Shown here piece after piece: positions 25,301-36,720 of a stretch of DNA of 64,000 nt; positions within the stretch are counted from its first letter, which is position 1; each line of letters opens with the position of its first letter. The notes under the pieces were generated by a model that saw only the letters and a program-made list of their open reading frames with translations, ran no database searches and was not told where the DNA came from. The stretch spans positions 16,905,257-16,969,256 of the forward strand of contig NC_135569.1 in NCBI RefSeq assembly GCF_964340395.1, written 5' to 3'. This DNA comes from Glandiceps talaboti (Eukaryota > Hemichordata > Enteropneusta > Spengelidae). Made by a program: the position numbers and the translations under genes.

Positions 25301-25578
25301 AAAATGATATGGGAACCTCGGTAGATTTTACCTACTTACCACCCTTAACAAAAACACTAGTAGGGAACCCCGGTAAAATTATATGGGAACCCCGGTAGAT
25401 TTTACCTACTTACCACCCTTGGCAAAAACACTGGTAGGGAACCCTGGTAAAATGATATGGGAACCCCAGTAGATTTTACCTACTTACCACCCTTAACAAA
25501 AACACTTTACTTACTAAAATGTTCTTCCAACTCTTCCTTTGTGGTGTTGAAAGGTAAATTACCAACAAACAAAACCAT
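21358..25578 (-). CDS. Small RRM-domain RNA-binding protein, three exons
   Basis: Exons are 25578-25515, 22142-22051 and 21552-21358. Junctions are GT-AG: donor GTAAGT with acceptor ATAAGAG (phase 1), and donor GTAGGTG with acceptor TTTACAG (phase 0). The joined frame is one RRM of about 85 residues plus a basic tail. RNP2 is LFVGNL at residues 3-8, RNP1 is KGFGYVQF in exon 2, and exon 3 closes the fold with HHSRLAGRRINVEF. Then comes a Lys/Arg-rich tail ending KKGRGRR. The single RRM with a basic tail suggests a nucleolar or rRNA-processing factor of the Nop6 kind; that is inference. The ATG at 25578 is chosen because the same frame has TGA 12 bases upstream with no acceptor between. An overlapping upstream ATG in another frame may damp translation. 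Intron 1 is mostly the 74-bp satellite. Confidence 0.82.
21588..21650. repeat. GGGGT-rich simple repeat in intron 2
   Basis: Irregular GGGGTG units on the given strand lie within the second intron of the RRM gene, about 40 bases upstream (in gene direction) of the last acceptor. The pyrimidine-rich transcript strand may extend the polypyrimidine environment. Confidence 0.7.
22318..22385. repeat. ATTT microsatellite
   Basis: About 15 tandem ATTT units lie inside intron 1 of the RRM gene. Confidence 0.95.
22710..25507. repeat. 74-bp satellite, ~38 copies, in intron 1 of the RRM gene
   Basis: The period is 74 bases. Each unit contains, on the given strand, CCTACTTACCACCCTTAAC, a short A/C stretch, GGTAGGGAACCCTGGTAAAATG and GGTAGATTTTACC. 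Variation is low: AACA against GGCA, CTC against CCC before GGTAGATT, and one short unit near 22790 that lacks the middle third. Each unit has an internal inverted pair, GGTAAAAT and ATTTTACC, and two half-repeats with GGGAACCYYGGTA. Read in the gene direction, most units present GGTAAGTAGG, a close match to a 5' splice site. The array stops 7-8 bases from the true exon-1 donor. Confidence 0.95.
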
Positions 25579-25599
25579 GCGATGTTTTTTTCATTTTTG

Positions 25600-26319
25600 T
25601 ATTCACTTTTCTTTACCCTCTCTTGTGGTTCGACATTAGATACCTGAATTGAGATAACATCAACATGAAAGTGAAACTGCATAGATTTACAAATAGTACT
25701 AGTGTAGTAGTGTGACTACATCATAAATTCAAATAATTTATATCATCATCATGTTTGATCTCCTGTTCCAGCAGAGACTGATCCTTATTCACCACTTAGC
25801 AGACACCATGCTTTCACAATCGAGTGTTTGTGTCAGCAACATTGTCACATACAATAAATAAATAAATAAATAAATTGATCAATCAATTAATCTTTATATT
25901 GCACAACATAATGTCATATTTAGCAAGCATTGTAAATCATGAAAACAGGAAAGTACCATATAGTTGTAACTTGTACAATATTTAACAATTATTTCCCCTT
26001 TTTTGTTCGAGCATTGCTTCAAGAATTATGATATTGTCTTTCACAAATTGAGAATATGCACCGACACATTTCTGCATGGAGATATGGATGACGCTATTTA
26101 TAATCCAGTAGCGCAGGTGTAGTGTTTTCTAGCGGACGTAGTTGCGTGACGTAGTACGTGGGTGGAGTCAGGATATGTAAACAGCTTCACCGGCAGGAGT
26201 TTCTGATTACGATATAATACATTTAAATATGCAATTAACATTCAACGGCAGAATTTTAAATATCCAAATATCGAAGCCATTTGTATTCACGATATTTGTA
26301 AACACACACCGGTTGCAAA
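25600..26319. promoter_or_regulatory. Presumed 5' region between divergent transcripts
   Basis: This holds the upstream side of the minus-strand RRM gene and of the possible plus-strand exon at 26320. Positions 26120-26165 are locally CpG-rich, with GCGTGACGTAGTACGTGGG including a CRE-like TGACGT. A TATAAATAG reading on the minus strand occurs at about 26093-26101. An AAATA simple repeat lies at 25853-25876. Promoter function is inferred from position only. Confidence 0.3.
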
Positions 26320-26363
26320 ATGTGGTCAGATTTGTTTGTGAGCAAATTTACCAATTACAGCAG
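26320..26363 (+). CDS. Possible first coding exon of an unknown gene
   Basis: ATG in the context GCAAAATGT opens a 14-codon frame, MWSDLFVSKFTNYS, that ends with AG before a strong donor GTATGTAAG at 26364. The A at -3 is favourable and the preceding DNA is the most CpG-rich stretch nearby. I could not find a partner exon in the next 5 kb that I would defend, so this is a candidate only. Confidence 0.25.
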
Positions 26364-29160
26364 GTATGTAAGCACATTTGAACAAGCCCTAGAAGTGATA
26401 TGATCATTTGAAATAGAGACGGTCACTAAATTTTCTATTGCAAAACGTACGAAAGATTTTGGTGACGAGACAGCAATATTTTTGGTAGGTAGTCAGGTGC
26501 AGCTAACTGTAGTATGTGCATTACAGGTTGTACTATTAGATAGTTTAATACTTTAAATTTACTTGTTTTTACTTCTTTTTTAAAAAAATGTTCTAACAAA
26601 GTTTAATTGTTTTTATTTCAACTGGTTTTGCATGTTGTTCTTTTTTAATAGTATGTTTATTTCTTTAAATAAAGACTTTTTTCCCAAGAATATCCTGTAT
26701 TATTTTTTATATTTTATTTGCAGTTACCATGAATGAGACACAAAACAAATTTTAAAGTTGTGCATATAATTCATTAATTAAGCTATCTGAAAGTGAATCT
26801 TTAAAGTGGTATGGTTTAACTAACAATAACAACACAAAGTCTGTTGTTCATTTTCTTTTTTAAGACTCAATCACCCAGTTGGTGTATTTGGTCAGGTTAC
26901 CAAATGTGGCAAGTACTGATGCATGTGAATGAGAATGAAATTAACACTTCCTACATTTTAGGTTCAGAGCTTGGATCAGAGGGTGTGGGATAGGGAGGAA
27001 GGGAGGGATGGGGATGAAAGACTTGCATGTTTTTTGTGTGTATTGAATGGTGTATTTTATTGACCACTAGTAAATAATATACTTGCATTGTCATAGTTAC
27101 CATTAGTTTCTGTTGAATCAGAATTACAACAGTTGAATGAATTATTTTTCAAAGAAATGAATCTCATACTGTATGTTAACCATTTCATTTTCACTACAGA
27201 ATATAAAATCATTAAATAACAAATAAAATAACTTTCCTCAATGTTGCATTATATTTTTGTTTATTTACAAATAACAACAGGTATACATCATAAGAGTCAT
27301 TTAATGTTTACCTTGGGTAACTTTACAAAATATGGAAATAAATTTGAAGAATTGTGAAATACAAGAAAAGGCTGGAAAACTCAGAACATTAAATGTTTGT
27401 CAAAAAAGATTAATATTCCAGTAAATACGGAAACTGCTCAAAATACCAATAGATGGTTGATTACCATAATTATTTTTTTAATTTTGATAATCAAGTTTAC
27501 ATGACTTTGAAATATGGATCACCACATACTCTAACTTTTTTAATTTAAAAAATATCACAGCTCAAAATGTTTCCTTCATTATAACTACAATCCATTCAGT
27601 ATGATTTGATGACATATACTTTACATTATTTTATGATAAATGTCTTTGATAGTACTTAATATATGAAGTGAATGTGAATTAAAGAGACATGAGCCAAATG
27701 AGATATTTTGTTACTTTTGCCTACAAAACAAAAAATTTACAAACATACATTAATGGGTTTAGACATGTATATTGAGGTCCTATAATCCTGAGGTCCTATC
27801 ACACTTTTGGTGGCAACCCAACAATTTATTTGGTTTGTCTAACTTTTGTGATACATATTTCAAGTTTACTTACAACATATTTAATGCCTGTGAACAAAAG
27901 CAGAACAGTTAAATTTGGTTCATGATCGACCCTTTAATATCACGCATGTGAAAATATGTACACAATTTTAGATTGAATTACCCTTGCTAAAGAGCATTCT
28001 GGTATTTCTTCCCTATAAAGATGTTAACCTGGTCGGTATTAGTTCTCAACAAAGGGGTATTATAATAACAATTCTTATGTCATCCCCCCCCCCCCCACAC
28101 ACACACACACACATATGAAGTAAACAATTCAACATCCAATCTTAACAACTTATCTTTAACTGGCATAACACAAAGTGAAATTTAAAAAAAATATATTTAA
28201 ATTAAACACTAACAAATGTGTTATCACAATATTTCTCATGGTAAATAAGAGCTGTGTACTATGTAGATGTTATTATCAATGAAAATTCAGGTGAATTTTG
28301 GTGCAAAAAATATAGGTAAACAACATAAAGTCTACTGGAACTTGCAAGAGAATGCAACAGATGTGGATAGCATTACATTTGATAGCATCCCATTTGTAAA
28401 CGTGGGAAAATTGGTATAGACTGTCACCAAGGAAAAGAACGAACCAAGAAAACAAGATATAATGTGCAGGTAAAGTATAGAATCACTCCATTCTATATTA
28501 ATGATAATTAAAATTTTAATTTTAAATACATCAGAAGTCATGTATATAATTGCAAAACACTTCCCTTTAGACTAAAAACTTTTTTGTGAAAAAGGAACCT
28601 GACCCTTCTGGAATGCAATTTATGGCTAAGAAATGCAGAAGACCCCAATTCAATCTTACTAAAATTCAATGTAGTGAACACTTTGTGATTTTTTTTTTGG
28701 CTTACACAATACCATTGGTGTTCCTATAACAAATCTTATACTTATGAGTAAACAATCAGAAGCCATTTTACAATATATATACACTTATTGGGGTGGGGAG
28801 GGGGGGGGGTGGTGGGGGCTTACAATATATACACTTAATGTTTGAAATTGAAAGTAAGAGAAACACTAAACAATAACACGGCTGTCTGCACCCTGTGCTC
28901 TTTTTGAACTGAGCACTCTGAAGTACAGTTCCCAGATGTTACCACTTACTATGTGTTCTCATTCATTTAATAAATTCACTCAGTGTTGACATTTTGTATA
29001 GGAATGGCAATTGTGTTGTGTTAGATGTAACAAGCACTCACAAAAGACCAAATAGCAGTTATAAGTGTACACGTAACATCCAAAAAATTTGTGAAGTGTT
29101 CAGTACATTAGATTTTAATCAGATTGTCCCCAATTATGTAGAACAGTGAATCCAAGGCTT
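26364..29160. other. Gene-poor, T/A-rich DNA; CA run at 28085-28113
   Basis: No coding exon, RNA or transposon end was recognised. A short C tract followed by a CA run is at 28085-28113. A possible exon-like stretch at 28388-28467 ending in CAG before GTAAAG has no family signature and a stop just upstream. Confidence 0.4.
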
Positions 29161-29204
29161 AACAACTACAAATGTAAGGGGTAGACCATTCGATATCCTG
29201 GGTA

Positions 29205-29237
29205 GGGGACTGGGGGGGGGGGGGGGGGGGGGGGGGC
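29205..29237. repeat. Guanine homopolymer tract
   Basis: More than 25 consecutive G interrupted near its start, followed by T-rich sequence. Length in the assembly is likely unreliable. Confidence 0.85.
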
Positions 29238-29565
29238 TTGGAAGATTGGTGGAGAGTCATTATTTTTTCCCCACCTGCTTGCCTGAGAATTATTTTTTTT
29301 CTCCTTCGCTTTAATATGCTTGCAACTTTTTTTTTTCTTTGCTTCTTTGAGATATCCGGATTTTTTTTTTAAGTTGCACACCTACATTTAAGTTGCCACA
29401 ATTTTCTGTTTGGTTTTCGCACACGGTAATATAGAGAGTAAAAAGATGCTGTTCTATCACACAGATTTTATTTAGAAAACTACATATTTCATTTTATGCC
29501 ATGGTATGATGACACACTGAAAATACAAATCGGAAACTTGATTGGTGAGCTCAAACATTCAGATA

Positions 29566-29725
29566 GACCGGTCAGTTTCTCCAGCTTGGGGGATAGGAGG
29601 GTGTCAGTGCTCTTTTTCATTGGGCCGACAAAAAGTCACTGACCCTGTGAATAAAGTTTCAAAGCATCTGACAGTAAGCTGTAGAGGGAAGAGCTTTGAG
29701 ACTGGGATATACATAACACTTATTT
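29566..29725. mobile_element. Truncated PIF/Harbinger-like copy 4
   Basis: The left end GACCGGTCAGTTTCTCCAGC and the GGCCGACAAAAAGTCACTGA block match copies 2 and 3. The sequence then jumps to the internal block with GACAGTAAG and GAGACTGGGATAT and ends. The right terminus is missing and no TWA duplication can be assigned. Confidence 0.7.
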
Positions 29726-30770
29726 TCAACCATTCCCTTTTCGAGGGACCCTACTTTTTTTGTTTAAATCCGTTAATTTAAAACAATTATAATTCATGAA
29801 TTTGTATATATATATATAATTATTATAATGAACGCTATTCATTTATTGATTGTGTTTGTTTGTCGGGGGGGGGGGGGTATTATCATATGTTTATTATATT
29901 TCTTTTATTTATTTGTTAATTAATGCAACATTTGAGGTATGTAAGGTGGAAAAATTGTCAAAGTGCTCGATAAAGTGCTCGATCGAGCACTTTGCAAAAA
30001 CAGCAAAGTGCACGTATGGCACCTCCAAAGACGTGGAAGGATCCCGTATATGGTACAAGATCAGACCAATCTTTTTCCAAAAACAAATATATATATATTT
30101 TCAGCCTAACATGAATCAGCCGTACTTCAGGGTTGAACATTCACCAAAGTACTGTACTCTATTTACAACAAAGCACAACCAGTCTTGATCAAAGTGTGCC
30201 GGGCGTGACCGACATCAGTATCGTTGTTGAAGTATAGACCGCATATTCAATTACCTTATGCGCCTGCAGGACCCACAGACTCGTGTTGACAAGGTTGTGG
30301 CACAACCTTTTCAGTGAAAATTCCAGGCAATATTACAACTGTAATGGAAGCTCACCATATGTTTATAGTCAAGTTATGAAATAAAATACTAGTACATTAT
30401 ACAACCGATGTCTTAACGTGTATCCCAATCAGACATTAAACACGTAATATTTCAAGGCAATGGGGGAGAGGACACAAGTAAGATCTACAAAGAGCCAGAT
30501 GCTGTTTTTTTCAGGGTGAAAAAGAAATGAGATCCTCAGTTACCAACATCATCTTTAGATACCTGAACATTTTAAAAGCACTGATGATCACAGTTCATAC
30601 CGTATAAGAAGAGAAGGTTTCTCATACAGCCAACAAAGAAAGTTGGTTGTCCTGCTAAAGTGTGTTTTTTCCCCCCTGGAATTATCCTACTCTAGTTTCT
30701 TCCTTTTCCAAACTAAATCTCTGCCTGCATACTCTGAATCATTGTACTGGTAATCATTCATATAGTGATA
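29726..30770. other. No gene recognised; G tract and a perfect palindrome
   Basis: A G tract lies at 29865-29877. A perfect 22-base palindrome, AAAGTGCTCGA joined to its reverse complement, is at 29972-29993, preceded by a direct repeat of AAAGTGCTCGAT at 29960. The 112-codon frame here has no family signature. Confidence 0.5.
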
Positions 30771-30774
30771 TCAT

Positions 30775-31000
30775 TGGAACCAGGGTACTGGACACATCCT
30801 AACCTTACATGTTCCCTAAGTATACTTTATATATTTCCTATACATGTGTACCTTGTAACCAGGGTACAAGAATGTTCCATAAATGTACTTTATATATTTC
30901 CTATGCATGTGTACCTTGGAACCAGGGTACTGGACACATCCTAACCTTACATGTTCCATAAATATACTTTGTATATTTCCTATGCATGTGTACCTTAGAC
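30775..31000. repeat. Three-unit tandem repeat of ~75-95 bp
   Basis: Units share AACCAGGGTACTGGACACAT, CTAACCTTACATGTTCC, and ATACTTTATATATTTCCTAT with CATGTGTACCTT. The middle unit lacks part of the first block. Confidence 0.85.
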
Positions 31001-32629
31001 ATTTTGATTTAGTTTCTGTTAAACTACATGTAGCTGAGACAAAGACAATCTTGATATCTATATTGTAACTTGAATATTCAATATCTAATAAAATTCCAAT
31101 TAAAAATTTGATTCTATGACATCATATTATAAATGTATATGTGAATGAAAAACATTTTAACTTGTCTGATTAAATGTCACTGTTTTCTCACTAATTTTCT
31201 AATAAGGACTCAAGCATGTGTACTTTTACTTGATTTGATGAACAACAAAGAGGGTTACCAAGCTGTACAGCAAATACTAGAGTATGTATGCAGCCTTTCA
31301 CTTCATTTTTAGCTCCGCTGTCAGCGAAAGCTGAAAGCGTAGCTTTAGGTATACCAGTAGGTTGTATTAAGTTATAGTCTGAGTATAGGTGGAATCATTG
31401 GTGTCCATGAAACTTTTATATTTTCATCATCTTCTCCAAAAGTGAGTCAGAATTCTTCGATATTTGGTGTGCATGTTCCCTTGGGGGAGGCTATTCAGAT
31501 TTGTTCATGCCAAGTTGATCTGTACCATTTTCAATTTTTTATGATTTTTTTTCAAAAAATGACATTTTCATCATCTCCTCGAATAGTACTTATCAGATTG
31601 CTTTGATATCTGGTGTGTTGATGCACAGAGGGTAGCTTACTTAGATTTGTTAATTTCAAGTCAGCACATCTTCATTTTTATTTTTTATGATTTTTTTTTT
31701 GTAATTTGAAAAAAAAATTAATATGTTAATGAGCATTATGACCGACGCCATATTGGAAATCAGTCCGCGAGACTTTAGGTAAACTGCAACTTTTCAAAAG
31801 ACACTATTGACGTCAAACAAGCAATGTAATATGTGCTATAGTCTTAATTCTATGCATTGTGCGCCCAAATGACAAATATTTGTTCGAAACAGGGTTGTAA
31901 ACTTCAAATCCAAATTCTCCACCCCTCCTACAGAATGGTTCATTCCAGTATACGCACCTCACGATCAAGTCAGAAGTCGTGCATGCCTGAACTGAAGTGT
32001 ATGGAACGATTTTTGACAGAGTCAGTCGTCAATAAAAACGATAATACTCTTTCTAAAATTACCACATTTTGAAAGGGAAAGTACTTTATGGTTCATTTAT
32101 GAAGTTTTGTTTTTGTACGATCAATATTGGTGACAAAATTACAGCGTCAAAATTGCCGATGTGGTTATGCACGACAAGTGAGTTTCAGAGGACGCCATCT
32201 TAAATCTTCTCATTTCCCCGGGCCCATGCCATACCATGACCATCCATTACACTACATGCAATGCTTCGACGCCTAGAAGTCGTAAGATCACCATCCTCGT
32301 TCACAACGAGCTATTTCTGGAAATCGAAATTCTGCTATTTTAGTACTTTTTTTTTACTACGGCATTTATGAATGCATTTATCGTATACCAATAATAAGTA
32401 TGAGAATCTGCGCATGATCTGAGCATGCGTATTGCGACCATCTCACTACTAGTGTCAGCCATGCTTTAAGTTCAACGGAGTTCTTGACGAAACACCCAAA
32501 ACAACTCTTTGACTCGGTGAGTAAAAACTAACGTATTTTCATAGTAAATTGAGCATACTTAAGATAGTTGCATATTGATTTCAGTTCTTGTTGGTCAATA
32601 TTTGACACAGAAATTAAACTTTCATCAAC

Positions 32630-33320
32630 GTTTATAGTGTATTGTTTGAATTCACGCGAGTATGTGGACTTGTGCATACTTGTATCGACGTCAGTATTGA
32701 CAGGACATTCATAATCAATCCTAAATTGCAATTTGTGTGCCAAATTTATTGCGTAGATTATTTTTGATTGTCAAATGTATTTATTGTTCCATGTTCATCA
32801 AAAGATTGATTTGGAACAGCGAGTTTTTCGGAGGTTGAACAAAATGTCAGTCGTCAGAACGTATTCACGTCCATACGCACTTTCAATGCTTAAAGTTTGT
32901 TTTTTTATGTCAACTTACTATGCCGCTTCCAGCTAGTAATCACTTGATCAAATGTAGTATATCTTAATTTTCAGTACTAAAACATTTGATTCTAAAGTTC
33001 GCAAGTGATTTTATTGTTAGAATGTTTACATTCACGTGAGTGCATTGGCCTTATTGTCGTGACAACAGGGAACTCAGAATCGATCGTAAATTACATACCT
33101 GTGTTCCAAGTTTAGCAAAATTGTTGCGTCAATTGTTTTTGACTGTTAGACGTATTTATTTTTCCATGTTCATAAAAAGAACGATTTGCAATTAGAACAG
33201 TGAGTTTTTCGGAGCTTTAAGAAAATGGCGGTGATCTTAATGGATCATGTGTTTTCAAACGCAGTTTATTTTGATTTTTTTTGCCAACTGACATGCTGTC
33301 TAAGTGTCTTGCAATTACTA
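32630..33320. repeat. Diverged direct duplication of ~370 bp
   Basis: Blocks in the first half recur in order in the second: an ACATTCATAATCGAT-like stretch, GTGTGCCAAATTTA against GTGTTCCAAGTTTA, GTATTTATT with TTCCATGTTCAT, and GAACAGYGAGTTTTTCGGAG. Each half ends before TT-rich DNA. It has no coding content I can support. Confidence 0.6.
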
Positions 33321-33610
33321 ATGACTTGGGATCACAAATCAACACCCCCAACATGAGGAATAATGCTGTGTTCTAAATTTTTGGAATTCAATGACTATTG
33401 ATTGAATTTAAATGCAAGTATTACTTAATGTATTTCATTATAATGACTATATAATTGAAATAAAATGTTTATCAATGTATTGTCAGTGATATGTATTTTT
33501 CCACAAGTGGCAATGTAGGTAAAGAGTATTAAATTATGTTGTGTATTTGTTATTTGTCTGGGAATACAATTTTTATTACATTAAAATAACTTTTTATTTT
33601 TATTTTGCAG

Positions 33611-34360
33611 AAAATGCCAAAGAAGAAAAATTGGAAGAAGGCAGCTGTGAAAAAAAAGGTGTGTGTTCTCATTTCAAATTTAATAATTCTAAAATGCGTG
33701 ACTCTGTGATTACAGTTTCGGAGTAAACACTCATGAAGACTTTTCAGTTACACAAAATTTCACTTCTCTGTGATATAATTATGCCAAACCGGAAAGAAAA
33801 TATCTAGTTCTTTATGGATTCCCCCTTTATTTTTCAGGACAGCAGCAGTCTGTATGCGCAGACTTTAAACAAAAGCAATGCAGAGGAGTATGCTCTCCCT
33901 AATAAAAAGCAATACTATGAATCTACTAAGCCAAGCCAAGCAATGAAACTGAAAAAGTAGAACTGCAGACTCACTTAATTAGTACATGTGACAGTGATAT
34001 GGAACATGGAATGACACACAATGACCAAATGCAATTACCAAGTACTAGTGTAACAAGTACAAAAATGATATTTGGTAGCAAACATCAAGGTATAAGACTT
34101 TAGTGCGGCATCTAGAGGAAGGCAATGCACTTGCAATGCTTTTATCAGTTTATGTTTGTCAAGGCATAAAGACTTTATGTCACCTCATGAATTGGATATT
34201 ACGTTCTTCAGAAAAGAAGATGATATTTACCATTCAGTTGTAACACAGTTGCAATGTAATAAAGGTCAAACACTTGATATGGGTCAGAATATGCTAATAG
34301 GTGTAATTGCATATAGTCGAAACAACTCTTACAATTTTCACTATTTTTTTCATAATTAAT
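33611..34360 (+). pseudogene. Decayed spliced transposon-type gene with PKKK amino terminus
   Basis: An acceptor TTTTGCAG is followed by ATG at 33614 and MPKKKNWKKAAVKKK, then donor GTGTGT at 33659 (phase 0). A second exon begins after TTTTTCAG at 33838 and reads DSSSLYAQTLNKSNAEEYAL before TAG at 33958. A one-base shift upstream of that stop restores a coherent frame with ETEKVELQTH and CDSDMEHGMTH as far as about 34100. A further shift leads to a frame with MSPHELD at 34185 and ending at 34359. The run of small shifts and its place between long inverted repeats suggest a dead element gene. The family is not identified; the basic start is typical of nuclear proteins. Confidence 0.45.
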
Positions 34361-35339
34361 TCTTATAATTATGATGAATGATACCTATGATAATAAAGAT
34401 ATATCAGCTATACTTTTGTCACGATTAGATCTTTGCTTTCCTTTTTTCAGCGATTTTATTTTTTAATGTCGGCCATTTTTAAAAACGACGTCCTGGGACA
34501 AATTACATGGCCGTTGTTGGGACCACGAATTCACAAATAAAATCACAACTATTACTCATATTCAATTGTTTCTTGTAATGTTGAGAGACATTACATGTAC
34601 TGTTGACAAATAGGGATGAATTTTCCTCAAATCGTCACGAAATACAAACGTTTATTTGTTGACGTAACGCCCGTTATTGTGTCCGTCCACGGTATCTGCA
34701 AACATCTGGAGAGGGTGACAAACACAAGTCTCGATTTGATCATCCAAAATGTTTACTAGTATATTACTTGATCCATTGCCAATTTATCCACGTTAGTATG
34801 GTTTTAGTTTTTGAACATTTCTTTCGACTATCCTGATATATCCAAACCGCGAAACTTGTCATGTCTGTCCAATTTCTGACGTCCGTGACGTGACCCAACA
34901 TGACCTCCGATCTATTTCAAGCAATTCGTAAATATATATGAATATGCATGAAAAAGTTGCGATATGCCGTCATGTGACCATTCCAGTACCCTGATGTCGT
35001 GATCGTTTGGGAGAAATGGTGCCATAAGGAATTTTCTCCGATCTGTCCAGGTAAGTAACGAGCGTTATTATCTTACGTCCGTATTGTTTCATCGAATGTG
35101 TTTTCTTATCATGACTTTGTTACCTCAAAACGATTGTACAAAATGAAAGATTGCCCTTTGGCATATTTTGAAAGTCGTAAGTCTTCCAGATAATTGCGAG
35201 ACGATCACAAGTATAAGCTCATTTTCCTTGCGTATGGACTGACATCGTTGATACGGACGTCACTAAAGACAGACAATAGATTTTGGACGTAAGATGTGGA
35301 CGGACAGTTGCTGTTTGAAATTACATCATGGCGTCGCAA

Positions 35340-35692
35340 TCATGCACATTCTGAATTTTTGAGAATATTAAATTTTACGTTGATTTGTGAGAGCGATGTC
35401 TTTTTTGAACTGAAAGCAAGTGTGTTTCTGATAGACATGACGTCGGTAGTTACTGTATATTTATCTGTTGTAAAACAAAAAATGAAAATATGTGTACGCT
35501 CGTTATATTTGATGGAAGTCCAAGAGACGCGACCATCTTCAATCATGCACGCTCTCAATTAGTGAGAATATAAAATAGTACGTTGATTTGTGTAAGAGAT
35601 GTCTTTTTTGAACTGAAAGCAAGTGTGTTTCTGATAGACATGACGTCGGTAGTTACTGTATATTTATCTGTTGTAAAACAACAAGCGACCTA
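35340..35692. repeat. Direct repeat of ~225 bp; second copy is split by inverted-repeat DNA
   Basis: The stretch with GAGCGATGTCTTTTTTGAAC and GACATGACGTCGGTAGTTAC occurs at about 35385-35475 and again at 35598-35690. After the first copy comes GAAAATATGTGTACGCTCG (35483). After the second copy that same continuation is displaced to 38021, on the far side of the right arm of the inverted repeat. So about 2.3 kb (about 35697-38020) was inserted into the second copy. Confidence 0.7.
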
Positions 35693-36182
35693 TCGGTCAG
35701 AATAGCTCCGCTGTTTTTTTTTTAATTTAATTTTTTATTTTGGTGACATGTAGAAGTGGTTCAGGTCTTCAGCTCTTCACTATGCAGTTTTGTTTTAGCG
35801 ATGCAATAAAGTGGTTAGTGGTTTCATATGATGTCTCACTATAAAACACATTTTACACAAAAGTTGGTAATGTATTGTACTTTTATACCATAGTCACCAT
35901 TTTATGACAAAAATCTACTGTTATGAAAAATTGCACAAAATCTCAGAAAAAAATGACTGGGAAATGCACACAAGAAAAAGAAAAAAAGAGGATTTTGAGG
36001 TTGGCTATAAATAATTCCAGTGTCTTACAGCTGTAACCCTGGAAAATTTTAATGATGAATGAAATAAACTAGGGATCTAAAATAATTTTGAGGCAATTTG
36101 AATTTCAATTTTCTAACAAATTTACAAAGTCAACAACATTCAACTTGTACTAGTTGTGGTAGATATATATAGGGAAGAAATG

Positions 36183-36720
36183 TATTAATCGCCATCTTAG
36201 TTTCCGTACGGCGACAATCTCAAGTACCCGGAAGAGAGTCATTCTCAGCCATACGTTACAGTGGTAACACTCGTTCATGTTCGGTTACCTTTCACAAAGA
36301 AAACACAACGAAATGGTTGAAATGATCTTTTTTTTTTATTTCTTTTCATCACAACAACAAAATCTGCGTGATCAAAAGTGTTGTAAACTAAACCAGAAAG
36401 AATTATCGGACTGGCTATTCTTCCCGATGAACTGGAGTAAGGTCCTACTACTTCCAAGTAAGCCTCGATAGTACTATAGTACGTGAGAAAATCGTCTCAA
36501 ACTAGCGATACAACTTTCAAAATATAACTTGACATGTCTTCATTTGTTAGAGTTATACAATTCAAGACGGGTTTTCACTCGAAAACAACAATTCTGTGAA
36601 TAATGACACTCTGAACGCAGCGATTTCTCGGACGATGTTACCACTGTAACGTATGGCTGACAACGACTTGCTTCCGGGTTAGTCCCTCGTGCATACGGGT
36701 GGATTGTCGGCGATTAATAC
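36183..36720. mobile_element. Small inverted-repeat element (MITE-like), ~540 bp
   Basis: The left end ATTAATCGCC is matched by GGCGATTAAT on the right. The arms continue inward for about 90 bases with interruptions, sharing ACCCGGAAG and CAGCCATACGTTACAGTGGT. The 60-codon frames inside have no family match. No secure target duplication was found. Confidence 0.65.

Noticed and set aside
22710-25507. CRISPR-like array of regularly spaced repeats
   Set aside because: Units are contiguous and the whole 74 bases are conserved; there are no unique spacers, and the context is a spliced eukaryotic gene.
28388-28467. Coding exon ending at CAG before GTAAAG
   Set aside because: The frame is closed by stops shortly upstream, there is no acceptor in range, and the peptide has no known signature.
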